DNA of 64,000 nt from Hugenholtzia roseola DSM 9546 (GCF_000422585.1 NZ_KE383882.1:79669-143668); one strand, 5' to 3'; positions 24,176 to 33,790 are shown, numbered from the stretch's first letter. The notes: generated from the letters alone by a model not told the origin. Made by a program: numbers and translations.

Positions 24176-25543
24176 ATGAGCAAACGCATACATTTCATTG
24201 GGATAGGTGGTAGTGTTATGCACCACTTAGCAATCGATGCCCATCATAAAGGTTTTGAGGTAAGTGGCTCGGATGATGCCATCTACGAACCCTCGCGAAG
24301 TGCCTTAGCCACACACCAATTACTGCCCGCCTCGCTCGGCTGGGACGCAAGCCGCATCAGTTCTGACATAGAAACGATTATTTTGGGCATGCACGCACGC
24401 CTCGATAATCCCGAACTTGTACGCGCACAGGAATTAGGCTTAGAAATCCTTTCCTTTCCTGCCTACATCTACCGCCAAAGCCAAAACAAGGAACGAATCG
24501 TGATTGCGGGCAGCCATGGCAAGACCACCACAACGGCAATGGTGATGCACGTCTTACAGCAGCAACACTATCAGTTCGACTACTTAGTAGGCGCGTATGT
24601 AGAAGGCTTCGAAGGGACAGTTTCGCTCACCGAAGAAGCCCCCCTTATCGTCATCGAAGGTGATGAGTACCTCTCCTCTGCCTTAGACCCTACGCCCAAA
24701 TTTTTGCACTACCAACACCATATCGGCGTTCTCAATGGTATTGCTTGGGACCACATCAACGTCTATCCCGAAGAGGCAACTTATATCGCCCAATTCCGTA
24801 AATTTGCAGAAGCCTCTGTAAAAGCAGGCACGCTGATTTACAACGAAGACGACCCAAAGGTCAGAGAAATTTGTGCCGACAACGCCGCCATTCGCGAAGA
24901 CACCATCAAAATTGCTTACAAGGCGCACCCTTTCAATATCCGCGAAAATAAGACCCTGCTCAAAACACATCTGGGCGACATCGAAGTGCCTTTCTTCGGC
25001 GAACACAACATGACCAATTTAGCCGCCGCCAAAGCCGTCTGTGCGCGTTTGGGCGTATCGGAAAGTCAATTTTATGATGCCATGCGCTCTTTTCGTGGAG
25101 CAAGTCTGCGATTAGAGGTGCTTTTAGAAAAGGACGACCGCCATATTTACCGCGACTTTGCACACGCACCCTCGAAGGTAGCCGCCAGCGTGCAGGCGGT
25201 GAAGGCACAGTATCCCAACCGTCGCCTCATTGCTTGTTTGGAATTGCATACTTTTAGCAGTTTGGATAAGCGTTTTTTAGAAAATTATCGCCACAGCCTC
25301 AAACAAGCAGACAAGGCACTTCTCTACTTCAATCCGCAGGTATTGGCGCAGAAAAATCTGCCCACCTTTGAGAGTCAAGAATTGCGCGATGCCTTCCAAC
25401 GCGAAGACTTACTTGTCTTTACCGACATCGCCGAACTTGTTAGCTTTGTAGCCAAAGAAGATTTAAAACACACCAACCTTTTACTCATGTCGTCAGGCAA
25501 ATGGGGCGGTATAGATTGGCAGGAGATTTTCAACCATGCCTAA
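24176..25543 (+). CDS. mpl: UDP-N-acetylmuramate:L-alanyl-gamma-D-glutamyl-meso-diaminopimelate ligase
   Basis: Mpl reattaches recovered murein tripeptide to UDP-MurNAc in peptidoglycan recycling. The 455-residue product (ATG at 24176, MSKRIHFIGIGGSVMHHLA) has the Mur ligase nucleotide loop GSHGKTTTT (112-120), central EGDEY (about 161-165), and the C-terminal DFAHAPSKV domain. His replacing the usual Asp/Asn in GGSVMHHLAIDAHHKG is typical of Mpl rather than MurC. A frame starting at 24119 would put 19 residues from the promoter region in front and is rejected. The CoA-binding gene follows by 31 bases. Confidence 0.93.
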   Translation: MSKRIHFIGIGGSVMHHLAIDAHHKGFEVSGSDDAIYEPSRSALATHQLLPASLGWDASRISSDIETIILGMHARLDNPELVRAQELGLEILSFPAYIYRQSQNKERIVIAGSHGKTTTTAMVMHVLQQQHYQFDYLVGAYVEGFEGTVSLTEEAPLIVIEGDEYLSSALDPTPKFLHYQHHIGVLNGIAWDHINVYPEEATYIAQFRKFAEASVKAGTLIYNEDDPKVREICADNAAIREDTIKIAYKAHPFNIRENKTLLKTHLGDIEVPFFGEHNMTNLAAAKAVCARLGVSESQFYDAMRSFRGASLRLEVLLEKDDRHIYRDFAHAPSKVAASVQAVKAQYPNRRLIACLELHTFSSLDKRFLENYRHSLKQADKALLYFNPQVLAQKNLPTFESQELRDAFQREDLLVFTDIAELVSFVAKEDLKHTNLLLMSSGKWGGIDWQEIFNHA

Positions 25544-25574
25544 CCCCTATTCCAACGGCTAATCCTGTATTGAA

Positions 25575-25940
25575 ATGAAAAAGACCCTCATTTTAGGCGC
25601 AACCACCAACCCCGACAGATACGCCTACGCCGCTGCCCAGCTCCTGACGCGCTATGGACACCCGATTGTACCTGTCGGTGTCAAGGCAGGCGAAGTCTTT
25701 GGACAACCCATTCTGACCGAAAAAAATCCGATGCCAGAGGCACAAATTGACACCCTAACCCTTTATGTAGGGGTCAAAAATCAGCCCGAATGGTACGATT
25801 TTATCCTCAAAACGAAACCCAAACGCTTGCTTTTCAACCCCGGTACGGAAAATCCCGAATTAGCTAAATTAGCCAAACAAGCAGGCATAGAAACAGAAAA
25901 CGCCTGCACGTTGGTCTTGCTCAATTTGGGGCAATTTTAG
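25575..25940 (+). CDS. CoA-binding domain protein (YccU-like)
   Basis: The 121-residue product has the Rossmann-type CoA-binding start TLILGATTNPDRYAYAAAQLL (4-24) and VPVGVKAGEVFGQPIL (36-51). It continues with LTLYVGVKNQPEWYDFIL and LLFNPGTENPELAKLAKQAGIE. Family members bind CoA or a nucleotide; the role is unclear. It is probably in one operon with mpl. Confidence 0.85.
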   Translation: MKKTLILGATTNPDRYAYAAAQLLTRYGHPIVPVGVKAGEVFGQPILTEKNPMPEAQIDTLTLYVGVKNQPEWYDFILKTKPKRLLFNPGTENPELAKLAKQAGIETENACTLVLLNLGQF

Positions 25941-26023
25941 CCTTTAAAGGAGAAAAGCCAGATAAGTACGAAACTTTATTTGGTTTTATTTTGGTTTTAT
26001 TGTGATGTTCAAATGCCGCCTTG

Positions 26024-27235
26024 ATGCCTAAAATAGCCTTAGCCACCGTCTTGAAAGCCATTGATGATGTGCGAAACTTCGAAAAGTTAGGGCTATTTTT
26101 TGCCAAACAAAGCCCTGATAATCAAGTGCATATCATTGGTTTTGATAATGGAAATTTGCCCCAAGCATTTTCCCGAACACAGACAGAAGGGGCGGCGAAC
26201 TCAATTTTTTTTCACCCCCTTTTTCGCTTTTCACGCCACTCCCTACGCCGCTTAGGAGCAGGTTTTGGCTTGCTAAGGTGGCTTATGCACTACCGCCCAC
26301 AAACGGTCTTGATTGGTGCAGTAGAATTACTTTGGGTAGGCTTTTTGTATAAAATAGGCTATAACTGTTGGGTTTGTTGCTTTTTTCAAAACCCAAAACA
26401 AAAAGCCTTGCTTCTCTATGATTTGCGCGAAAATTATTACCGCAATATCCGCTATCAAAATGTCTATCCTGCCTTTCTGAAAAAAGGGCTTTCCGCTGCG
26501 GTGCGCCTCTATGAGCGTTTTTGTACGCTTTTTTATGATAAAATCTTGGTGGCAGAGCGTTGTTATGTATTTGAAATTGATTTTTTATCAAAAAGAAAAT
26601 ATGAAATTATTGAGAACAAATTTAAACCTACTGCCTTTTTATCTGACCAAACATCAGAAAAAAATAAAGAAAAAGAAAAAAATGAGTGGCTACTCACAGG
26701 CACTTTCACCGAAGCCTACGGAACACTGCAAGGGATTCTTTTTTTTGAAAAACTATGCCATTTTTTTCCCTCGCCCTCCCTTCGTTTGCGCATAATAGGC
26801 TACGCGCCTTCTGCGGCTTATCGCCAAAAAATCAAACTTGCGATAGAAAACTCGTGTGAGGCAGCCCGCATAGAGGCACAAATTTTGGCAGAGCCGCTCC
26901 CTCCGCTTCAAATTTGGCAGGCAATGCAAAGAGCCGAATACCTGCTGCTTCCCTATTTGCCCAATGCAAGCACCGAAAACTGTATTCCTACCAAACTATA
27001 CGAAGGGCTTTTTTTCAAAAATAAAATCTTATTGCAAAATAATATTTTCTGGAAAAGTCAGTTTGGGACGCTCCCTGCGTGTTTTTTTACAAATTTTACC
27101 GCGCTGGATTCCAACTTATTTTCTGATGCCGCCTTTTTGACTTGGCAGAAAGAAATCCCTGCACAAATCACACCCTTAGAGGCGATACTTTGGCAGGGAG
27201 AAGCTGATAAGTTGGCGCGTTTCCTACGCCATTAG
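26024..27235 (+). CDS. glycosyltransferase-like protein (GT4 fold)
   Basis: The 403-residue product (ATG at 26024; a TTG at 26021 is alternative) lacks a clear signal peptide. The C-terminal half has the shape of a GT-B nucleotide-sugar domain: LLTGTFTEAYGTLQGILFFEKL (about 222-243), LRLRIIGYAP, then PYLPNASTENCIPTKLYEGLFFKNKILLQ with the Glu-containing E-x7-E type region near 327-345. A Lys- and Glu-rich short tract (KEKEKN) sits in the middle. Donor and acceptor are unknown. Codon and base use are richer in A and T than in mpl. It follows the CoA-binding gene by 83 bases. Confidence 0.7.
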   Translation: MPKIALATVLKAIDDVRNFEKLGLFFAKQSPDNQVHIIGFDNGNLPQAFSRTQTEGAANSIFFHPLFRFSRHSLRRLGAGFGLLRWLMHYRPQTVLIGAVELLWVGFLYKIGYNCWVCCFFQNPKQKALLLYDLRENYYRNIRYQNVYPAFLKKGLSAAVRLYERFCTLFYDKILVAERCYVFEIDFLSKRKYEIIENKFKPTAFLSDQTSEKNKEKEKNEWLLTGTFTEAYGTLQGILFFEKLCHFFPSPSLRLRIIGYAPSAAYRQKIKLAIENSCEAARIEAQILAEPLPPLQIWQAMQRAEYLLLPYLPNASTENCIPTKLYEGLFFKNKILLQNNIFWKSQFGTLPACFFTNFTALDSNLFSDAAFLTWQKEIPAQITPLEAILWQGEADKLARFLRH

Positions 27236-27299
27236 CAAATTTTTATACTTTTTATCAAAAAAGAAAAAATCTACTTTTCAAAGCTAAGACTTTTACGAT

Positions 27300-27962
27300 T
27301 TAAGCCTCAATGGGCATTTCCGAAATAGGCAGCACGTCGGTAAAGTCCTCGATATTGCCCAAACCTTGTCGGATAAGGTAAATATTTTCTTCTATGCACT
27401 TGACAACCGTAGAGGCGATAGTATTGCCCAAGCCGCCGTCGATAATCATATCGACCTGATGTCCGAATTTTTCCATCATCAAGGAGGGGTCTGTTAGGTA
27501 TTCTATGATGTCGTCGTCTGTTTTTAAAGAAGTCGTTACGAGCGGATTGCCCATCTGCTCCACAATCAGGCGCGGAATTTTATGGTCGGGTACGCGAATA
27601 CCAACGCTTTTTTTCTTGATGCCTACAATTTTAGGCACTTTGTTGCTCGATTCTAAGATAAAAGTATAAGGACCGGGCAGGGCTTTTTTCATGACCTTAA
27701 AGACGTGATTGCTTACTTTATGAGCATAGAGGCTCAAATCGCTCAAATCGTTGCAAATAAAGGAGAGGTGCATCTTTTTGGGGTCGACTTGCTTGATGCG
27801 GCAGACTTTCTCTACGGCACGCGCTTGCGTTAGGTCGCAACCGATACCATAGACCGTATCAGTAGGATAAATGATGATGCCGCCTTTTTGGAGGCACTCT
27901 ACCACCTGACGAATTTTATTTTCCTGTGGGTTGTCAGGGTGAATCTTGATGAGTTCTGCCAT
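27300..27962 (-). CDS. tsaC: L-threonylcarbamoyladenylate synthase (TsaC/YrdC type)
   Basis: This enzyme makes threonylcarbamoyl-AMP from threonine, bicarbonate and ATP for t6A37 formation in tRNAs. The 220-residue product (ATG at 27962, MAELIKIHPDNPQEN) has GGIIIYPTDTVYGIGCDLT (27-45), KKMHLSFICNDLSDLS, PGPYTFIL and KKKSVGIRVPDH. It is shorter than Sua5 proteins and lacks their extra C-terminal domain, hence TsaC type. The longer frame from 28004 adds a Phe-rich run and is rejected. Confidence 0.93.
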   Translation of the reverse strand: MAELIKIHPDNPQENKIRQVVECLQKGGIIIYPTDTVYGIGCDLTQARAVEKVCRIKQVDPKKMHLSFICNDLSDLSLYAHKVSNHVFKVMKKALPGPYTFILESSNKVPKIVGIKKKSVGIRVPDHKIPRLIVEQMGNPLVTTSLKTDDDIIEYLTDPSLMMEKFGHQVDMIIDGGLGNTIASTVVKCIEENIYLIRQGLGNIEDFTDVLPISEMPIEA

Positions 27963-28373
27963 TGGGAATTTGTTTTGAAGGTGAAAGAAGAAAAATAGAA
28001 GCAAGGCAGCGCAGGTAGTTTCACACGCTTGCGCCTGCCTTTCCGCCTCGACAGACTCAAATCCTTATCATTTGAAATCTTCAAATCAGTGAATAAGAGG
28101 AGGCTCTCTGCTACAAGGCTCACTGACAAGGACGCATAAGCCTGACTCAAATTAGGGAAAAAATTGAAGCCTGTCAAGTGGCTCGCGCCAAATAAATAAG
28201 GCAGCCAGAGGAAGTTTTGCAAAAAGCCTTATCTTATCAAATTGGAGACGAAATAAAATTTGGCTCAAAACCTATTTTAGGGCTGAAAACGTGTTTTTAT
28301 TTCACTGCGGACAAGGCGATGCCTTGTCCCTGCGAATGAGCGCGATTTTATTTGTCAGATTGAAGTCTTAGAT
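27963..28373. other. intergenic region with dispersed repeat copy B
   Basis: The stretch between the tsaC start and the DUF697 gene end holds no supported gene. From about 28225 it carries repeat modules: CAAATTGGAGACGAAATAAA and ATTTGGCTC, then the palindrome GGACAAGGCGATGCCTTGTCC in halves at 28309-28329 with CCTGCG after it. The rest (27963-28220) has a weak frame on the minus strand (27899-28222) with no recognisable protein. Confidence 0.55.
28225..28340. repeat. dispersed intergenic repeat, copy B
   Basis: Shares the GACGAAATAAAATTTGG module and the palindrome (28309-28329) with copy A at 22170-22310. Confidence 0.6.
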
Positions 28374-29003
28374 TTAGGCTTCTCCTTTCAAAACCTTGTC
28401 TTTGAGGCGTTCATATTCTTCTTCGGAAAGAATCCCTTTGGTGTGCAAATCGTGTAGCTCTTTGAGCTTTTCAATGATAAGCGTTTCTGTTTTGGAGCCT
28501 GTTTCTGCTGCTGCCGCTTTGTCTTGGGGCTTGGCTTGTGCTTTGGGCTGTTGGTCTTCGTCTTTCAAATCTTGGGCAACTTTTTTGCCCTGCTCAAACT
28601 TCTCTTTGTAGAAATTTTTAAACTTATCGGTATCAAAATTGAGCCAATCGCCGCCACTTTCAAAATGCTGAACAAAGACTTGCCCAATGGCGTAGGTGGA
28701 AGCACCCGCCAAAATAGAAAACGAGAAGCCGCCCACTACCGAACCCAAAATCGGAATCGCCTTGATAAAAGACGCACCTTGTCGCACCAAAAAACCGCTG
28801 GTGAGCAGCGAAATAACCGACTTGCCTATATTTTCCGAAAACTCCTTGCCGTAAAGGTGCGAAATTTGGCGTAACATATCGAGCTGCACTACCGTAACGG
28901 CAATGCTATCGACGATAGGAAAAGGAATTAGACCCGACCCCATCGACCATAAGACGTGTTTTTGTACAATTTCAGAGGCTTGTTCTTGTGCCGTTGTGTT
29001 CAT
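28374..29003 (-). CDS. DUF697 domain protein with SHOCT tail
   Basis: The 209-residue product (ATG at 29003, MNTTAQEQASEIV) has a DUF697-type N-terminal part: VLWSMGSGLIPFPIVDSIAVTVVQ (19-42, amphipathic to hydrophobic), LDMLRQISHLYGKEF, and a Gly/Ala-rich membrane segment (about 85-115). A Gln/Lys/Asp linker follows, then a C-terminal SHOCT motif, IIEKLKELHDLHTKGILSEEEYERLKD in pieces (about 176-203). DUF697 proteins are often associated with small GTPases of unknown function; none is adjacent here. It diverges from a small HEXXH protein. Confidence 0.82.
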   Translation of the reverse strand: MNTTAQEQASEIVQKHVLWSMGSGLIPFPIVDSIAVTVVQLDMLRQISHLYGKEFSENIGKSVISLLTSGFLVRQGASFIKAIPILGSVVGGFSFSILAGASTYAIGQVFVQHFESGGDWLNFDTDKFKNFYKEKFEQGKKVAQDLKDEDQQPKAQAKPQDKAAAAETGSKTETLIIEKLKELHDLHTKGILSEEEYERLKDKVLKGEA

Positions 29004-29153
29004 CAGAAAAAGAAATTGGGTGAAAAAAGTATTTTTGCGATAAACGCAATTCATTCTAAAAAGTTAGGTTTGAGATTTGACAAAAAAAGCGTACCTTGGG
29101 TTTCAAAATCCAGAAACTGCACTTCCAAAGGGCTTCTAAAAGTTTATATCGCT

Positions 29154-29525
29154 ATGTTTATCATCTACAATCCTTGGCTTTTTCGTCTGATGCATCAGCC
29201 CCCAATGGGCATGGCATTGTACCCTTTTGTGCTTTTGCGCCGCCGCTCCGACCGCAACAACCTGCGCCTGCTCAATCACGAAAAAATCCACCTCCGTCAG
29301 CAAATAGAGCTGCTCATTCTGCCTTTTTACGTCTTGTATGTGGCACATTATCTCTACAATAGAATTTTTCGGAACAAAAACCACTACGAAGCCTACTACG
29401 ATATTTTTTTCGAGCGCGAAGCCTTTGAAAAAGAAGACGATTTTGACTACCTGAAAAAGCGCGAAATTTGGGCTTCTTTTGCCTATTTGAAAAGGAAAAA
29501 TTTTGAAAAAACGCGAAAAAAATAA
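29154..29525 (+). CDS. small HEXXH-containing protein (metalloprotease-like)
   Basis: I do not recognise the family. The 123-residue product, from the ATG at 29154 (MFIIYNPWLFRLMHQPPMG), contains LLNHEKIHLRQQIELL (about 42-57), a zincin-type HEXXH, a hydrophobic stretch (about 53-72) and EAYYDIFF (about 83-90), where the Glu could be a third ligand. These features suggest a membrane-attached gluzincin-like fragment. Upstream frame to 28956 overlaps the divergent DUF697 start and is not used. Activity cannot be assumed. Confidence 0.65.
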   Translation: MFIIYNPWLFRLMHQPPMGMALYPFVLLRRRSDRNNLRLLNHEKIHLRQQIELLILPFYVLYVAHYLYNRIFRNKNHYEAYYDIFFEREAFEKEDDFDYLKKREIWASFAYLKRKNFEKTRKK

Positions 29526-29556
29526 AGCCCTACCTTGAAAGGCGAGGGCTTTGCGT
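29525..29556 (+). terminator. terminator after the HEXXH gene
   Basis: AAAGCCCT and AGGGCTTT arms around ACCTTGAAAGGCG, followed by GCGTTTTGC. Weak T-tract; can also serve the convergent minus gene. Confidence 0.5.
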
Positions 29557-29597
29557 TTTGCAGTTGGGAAGAATACTTTTTTTGTATAGGCACAAAA

Positions 29598-30185
29598 TTA
29601 GGCTTCTACGTTATGCGTCAGTGGGCTTAATTCTTCGGGATTGAGGTGTGCAGGGAGGTATTGCGCCAAAGGATTGCCTTGTGCATCAAACCAATGTGGC
29701 AGCCCATAGACCAGTCCTTTCTTGCCTTCTACCTGCAATTTGCCAATTTCTTTCCCTAATTTAAAAAGAGCCGCCGATAAAGCCCTATCAACCTGCTCCC
29801 TATTTCGGTCGCCGATTCTTTCATCTTTAAATGCCAAGAGTCGCAATTCTTTTTTAAACATAAGCGAGCCTTTTTTCGCCAAATGTTCAAGGATAAATTC
29901 TTCCCAGTTGATGCGCTTTCCGCGTCTTTTGGGCAACGCTGCCAAAGGCAAATCCGAGTCGGAAGGTAAAATATCTTCGTGTAGCATCGCATCTTGCGCA
30001 TTTTGTAGCTCTTTGATACCGATTGCGGACTCTTGCTTTTTGGGGAAATGTTCGGCTTGCGCTTGTTTGAGCTGTGCTAAGACACTCCTGATATCCTCCG
30101 CTTCTTTGGTAATGAGTGCCAGCCTGCGCTCATAACGTGCTATCATTTCGGCAAGTTGGGTAGGCGTGAGCGTTATTTGAGGCAT
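29598..30185 (-). CDS. hypothetical protein, coiled coil plus winged-helix-like part
   Basis: Not recognised. The 195-residue product starts MPQITLTPTQLAEMIARYERR with a coiled coil to about residue 52. An acidic linker (about 55-90) follows. The basic C-terminal half (KRRGKRINWEEFILEHLAKKGS, about 88-109, then a helix pair) looks like a winged helix and could bind DNA. It ends HNVEA. It stands alone between convergent neighbours; its base composition fits the flanks. Confidence 0.65.
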   Translation of the reverse strand: MPQITLTPTQLAEMIARYERRLALITKEAEDIRSVLAQLKQAQAEHFPKKQESAIGIKELQNAQDAMLHEDILPSDSDLPLAALPKRRGKRINWEEFILEHLAKKGSLMFKKELRLLAFKDERIGDRNREQVDRALSAALFKLGKEIGKLQVEGKKGLVYGLPHWFDAQGNPLAQYLPAHLNPEELSPLTHNVEA

Positions 30186-30514
30186 AAATGGTGTGTGGTT
30201 GGTAAGAAAATAGAGTAGTTTTGGAAGGAAACGAATAGAGCGATAGGGCTATTTTATCTTGTTAAAAGGCTATAAAGCCCTATCTGTTGGCACAAATATA
30301 CTACTTTTTTCTTTAAAATGTTTATTCTTTTTAGGTTTTTTAAAATTTTGGATAGGGAAATCTGGTTTTTTTAGTGTTTTTTGGCGTTTTGCCAAACCAA
30401 GTGGGAAAAAAGGGAAATTCAGATGGGATAAGCAGTTGAAAAGGAAAGTGTCAAAAAATCGCTACCTTTGGGCTTCTTTCGCACTTTTCTTTTTCTTTCC
30501 CGACTTCCTTTGGC
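30186..30514. other. intergenic region upstream of the DUF6787 gene
   Basis: About 330 AT-rich bases. TACCTTTG at 30463-30470 is a good -7 box for the DUF6787 gene; a TTTG at the standard distance is not seen. A frame of 87 codons (30259-30522) consists mostly of Phe and Lys and is not taken as a gene. Confidence 0.45.
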
Positions 30515-30859
30515 ATGGATAATCCCTCTCCCTCGTGGCTGCAACGCCTTCGTCAGCGTTGGCAGGTAGAAAGTAATTGGCAGGTCTTGCTTATCCTCTG
30601 TGTTTTTGCCCTGACAGGCTTTTCGGCGATGTATCTCAAAATCCCGATTTACGCCTACTTAGGGGTAGAGGCAACAACACCCTTTTGGAAACGCAGCCTT
30701 ATTTGGTGGCTGACGGTTTTTCCTGCCTATCAGGTCTTACTCTTGGGCTATGGTGCGCTTTTGGGGCAGTTTCGCTTTTTTTGGCAATTCGAGAAGCGTT
30801 TTTTTGGTAGAATTGGGCAGGGATTGGTTTGGCTTTGGCAGCGATTTTTTGGAAAATGA
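30515..30859 (+). CDS. DUF6787 family small membrane protein
   Basis: The 114-residue product begins MDNPSPSWLQRLRQRWQVESNWQVLL and has three hydrophobic segments (about 24-43, 61-82 and, weaker, 84-100). The GALLGQFRFFWQFEKRFFGRIG tail matches what I know of DUF6787, a Bacteroidota membrane family of unknown role. It is followed, without a clear terminator, by a 28-codon frame and rsfS. Confidence 0.78.
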   Translation: MDNPSPSWLQRLRQRWQVESNWQVLLILCVFALTGFSAMYLKIPIYAYLGVEATTPFWKRSLIWWLTVFPAYQVLLLGYGALLGQFRFFWQFEKRFFGRIGQGLVWLWQRFFGK

Positions 30860-31088
30860 AGGCAGGCGAAATTTCATTCGAAAAGATGCCAATATGACAG
30901 TATTTTTACCTATCTTTGGTCGTCTTTTGCCTCTTAGCGGCTGCACTTTGGCGTAGCAAGCGTTCCAAACCTGACAAGCAAGCCTACAAAGGGCAAAAAT
31001 GAACCCAAAAGCCGCTTTTTGCGTATTTGGACTAACTCTTGCAAGCCTTGCTCCTGCATACTCATTTTATTTCTATGTAGCCAATTTT

Positions 31089-31475
31089 ATGATGATAAAA
31101 AAAACACAAGCCGACTCTCAAACCCTTAGCCAAGTCATTATCAATGGACTAATTGAACGAAAAGGCAAAGACATTGTTCTCTTAGATTTAAGACACCTGC
31201 AAAAAGCCGTCGTAGATTATTTTGTCATCTGCACAGGCACTTCCGATACGCACGTCAATGCCCTTAAAGATGCCGTAGAAATACAAGTAAAAAGGGAATT
31301 AGCCGAATATGCCCGTAGCGTGGAAGGCGAGCGCAAGGGCGAATGGGTTTTGATAGACTATATCGATGTAGTGGTACATATTTTTCAGGAAGAAAAACGC
31401 CAACGCTACGACATAGAAGAACTTTGGGGTGATGCCAAAAGAATCCGCTTTTCCGACGAGGGCAAAATGCTCTAA
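31089..31475 (+). CDS. rsfS: ribosomal silencing factor RsfS (RsfA)
   Basis: RsfS binds ribosomal protein L14 on the large subunit and prevents joining under starvation. I choose the ATG at 31089 (MMIKKTQADSQTLSQV, 128 residues); the next codon is also ATG. The longer frame from 30999 adds a leader-like stretch. LSQVIINGLIERKGKDIVLLDLRH, VVDYFVICTGTSDTHVNAL and EWVLIDYIDVVVHIFQEEKR are the family motifs. The neighbour downstream is ftsH. Confidence 0.94.
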   Translation: MMIKKTQADSQTLSQVIINGLIERKGKDIVLLDLRHLQKAVVDYFVICTGTSDTHVNALKDAVEIQVKRELAEYARSVEGERKGEWVLIDYIDVVVHIFQEEKRQRYDIEELWGDAKRIRFSDEGKML

Positions 31476-31488
31476 GCCTGCGAAAAAT

Positions 31489-31525
31489 AAGTAGGCAGAC
31501 TCTTGCTTTTATCGCCTACTTCCTA
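31489..31525 (+). terminator. possible terminator after rsfS
   Basis: AAGTAGGC and GCCTACTT arms enclose a T-rich 17-base loop, about 15 bases past the stop. The loop is long and the T-tract weak. Confidence 0.4.
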
Positions 31526-31666
31526 ACAAAGTCCTTGTTTGGCGTGTTTCCCCAAACAAGAAGGCGCACCGAAGCCGCCCCTGCTTCCCACCCTCCAAGA
31601 GGCTTGCGTTACGCGCTTGGGCTTCTTTCCCAACTCTATTCTTGTAATCATATTCTCTTTCTATAA

Positions 31667-33694
31667 ATGGCAACAAATCCGAATCAAAATAAAAACCTGC
31701 TGCCCAAATCGCCACAGCGCAATTCCTACCAGCTTTGGCTACTTATCATTTCGGCGGTAGTCGTCTTAGGACTGATGTATTTGAGCCGTAGTACCGCCGT
31801 CAAGACCGACATAGGCAATTTCGAGCGCATGGTACGAGCAGGCGAAGTCAAGGAAATTATTATCGTCAAGAACGAAAACGTCGTCGAGGTAGTCCTGACT
31901 CCCGAAGCCCTGCAAAAGGAAAAATACGCACAGGTCTTACAAAAACAAAACCCTTTGGGTTTAGTCAATCCGCAATCGCCTCAATACGCCTTTCGCGTCA
32001 TCACAGCGGAAAACTTTCAAGACAAGTTTGAAAAACTTTTAGCCGAAACCAAAACCGAAATCCCCTACAAAATAGAGGAGCGCACCGATTTGAGCGGCAT
32101 CTTAGCCACTTGGGGCTTCCTAATTTTATTAGTAGTCGGATTCTGGTTTCTTATGCGTCGCATGACAGGAGGCGCAGGCGGCGGACAACTCTTTAATATC
32201 GGCAAGGCGCGTGTTTCGGTCTTTGATGCCGAAAGCAAAGTCAAGATAACCTTTGCAGATGTGGCAGGCTTAGATGAGGCGAAGGAAGAAATCGAGGAGA
32301 TTGTCGATTTCCTAAAAAATCCGAGCCGCTACACCGAATTAGGCGGCAAGATACCAAAAGGCGTTCTTTTGGTAGGTCCTCCGGGGACGGGAAAAACCCT
32401 TCTTGCCAAAGCCGTCGCAGGCGAATCGGGCGTACCTTTCTTTTCGCTTTCAGGTTCTGACTTTGTAGAAATGTTTGTAGGCGTAGGGGCAGCACGTGTG
32501 CGCGACCTCTTCAAACAAGCCAAAGAAAAAGCTCCTTGTATCATCTTTATAGATGAAATCGATGCCATCGGACGCTCACGTGGCGGCAGCCGCATGCCCG
32601 GCTCTAACGACGAGCGCGAAAATACACTCAATTCGCTTTTGGTAGAAATGGACGGTTTTTCTACCGACGCAGGCGTGATTATCATGGCAGCCACAAACCG
32701 CCCTGATGTGTTAGACAATGCCCTTTTACGCCCTGGACGATTTGATAGACACATTTCAGTAGATAAACCCGACATAAAGGGCAGAGAAGCGATTTTCAAA
32801 GTGCATTTAGAGCCTTTGAAGAAATCGCCCGACTTAGACGTAAAAAAATTAGCCGCCCAAACGCCCGGCTTTGCAGGGGCAGAGATTGCCAATGTCTGCA
32901 ACGAAGCCGCCCTTATTGCCGCCCGAAAAGGCAAAAAAGCCGTAGAGTTGGAAGACTTCGAATCGGCGATTGATAGGGTAATTGGGGGTTTGGAGAAGAA
33001 AAATAAAATCATCTCGCCCGAAGAAAAAGAAATTGTCGCCTACCATGAAGCAGGACACGCCGTTGTGGGCTGGTTTTTAGAACACACCGACCCCTTAGTA
33101 AAGGTCAGTATCGTGCCGCGTGGCGTAGCCGCCTTGGGTTATGCACAGTACCTCCCCAATGAGCGTTATTTGTACCGCACCGAACAATTTATAGACGAAA
33201 TGTGCGCCCTTTTGGGCGGCAGAGTAGCCGAAGAAGTCGTTTTTGGTAAAATCTCCACAGGTGCGCTTTCCGATTTGGAGCGCATCACCAAAATGGCATA
33301 CAGCATGGTTACGGTCTATGGCATGAATCAGGCTATTGGTAACATCTCTTTCTACGATTCGCAACAATCAGAATACAGCATGACCAAGCCTTATTCGGAA
33401 AATACCGCCGAAATCATAGACCAAGAGGTAAAAAATTTGGTCAGTCAGGCACACGAGCGCACACACAAATTGTTGGTAGAAAAGCGCAAAGAACTGGACA
33501 TCATTGCCCAAGAGCTACTTAAAAAGGAGGTCATCTTCCAAACAGACTTAGAGCGTTTGATTGGCGCACGCCCCTTTAAAAATCCGACCAACTACCAACG
33601 TTATGCCAATGGCACAGCCCAAGAATGGCAGGTAGCCGAAGCAAGCCCCAATATTGGAGCTACCGACGCACCCACCGAAGGCGAAGCGATATAA
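31667..33694 (+). CDS. ftsH: ATP-dependent zinc metalloprotease FtsH
   Basis: FtsH is the membrane-bound AAA+ protease for quality control of membrane and regulatory proteins. The 675-residue product has two membrane helices (about 23-40 and 145-165), Walker A GPPGTGKT (237-244), Walker [10 protein letters not shown] (292-300), SRH region [19 protein letters not shown] (342-360), and the zinc site HEAGH (460-464). The C-terminal end shows [10 protein letters not shown] and an acidic Glu/Ala-rich tail. No internal frame breaks. Orientation and separation from rsfS make a joint transcript possible. Confidence 0.97.
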   Translation: MATNPNQNKNLLPKSPQRNSYQLWLLIISAVVVLGLMYLSRSTAVKTDIGNFERMVRAGEVKEIIIVKNENVVEVVLTPEALQKEKYAQVLQKQNPLGLVNPQSPQYAFRVITAENFQDKFEKLLAETKTEIPYKIEERTDLSGILATWGFLILLVVGFWFLMRRMTGGAGGGQLFNIGKARVSVFDAESKVKITFADVAGLDEAKEEIEEIVDFLKNPSRYTELGGKIPKGVLLVGPPGTGKTLLAKAVAGESGVPFFSLSGSDFVEMFVGVGAARVRDLFKQAKEKAPCIIFIDEIDAIGRSRGGSRMPGSNDERENTLNSLLVEMDGFSTDAGVIIMAATNRPDVLDNALLRPGRFDRHISVDKPDIKGREAIFKVHLEPLKKSPDLDVKKLAAQTPGFAGAEIANVCNEAALIAARKGKKAVELEDFESAIDRVIGGLEKKNKIISPEEKEIVAYHEAGHAVVGWFLEHTDPLVKVSIVPRGVAALGYAQYLPNERYLYRTEQFIDEMCALLGGRVAEEVVFGKISTGALSDLERITKMAYSMVTVYGMNQAIGNISFYDSQQSEYSMTKPYSENTAEIIDQEVKNLVSQAHERTHKLLVEKRKELDIIAQELLKKEVIFQTDLERLIGARPFKNPTNYQRYANGTAQEWQVAEASPNIGATDAPTEGEAI

Positions 33695-33724
33695 GCGCGA
33701 AAAGAGAATTTCTTTTTTCTGACC

Positions 33725-33790
33725 CAAAACCAAGTAGGGACAAGGTTTGCCTTGTCTCTATTTTTTTATTAGAATAAAATCGCACTTTTT
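33725..33790. repeat. dispersed intergenic repeat, copy C (short)
   Basis: GGGACAAGG and CCTTGTCTCT form the palindrome at 33737-33757, then an AT-rich tail with AGAATAAAAT. It resembles the 3' half of copies A and F. It sits between ftsH and an accessory patch. Confidence 0.5.

Noticed and set aside
28005-28222. minus-strand frame upstream of tsaC
   Set aside because: It overlaps the tsaC start in another frame, has no recognisable motif and lies beside a repeat.
30259-30522. plus-strand frame upstream of the DUF6787 gene
   Set aside because: Product is nearly all Phe, Lys and Leu; it overlaps promoter-like sequence.
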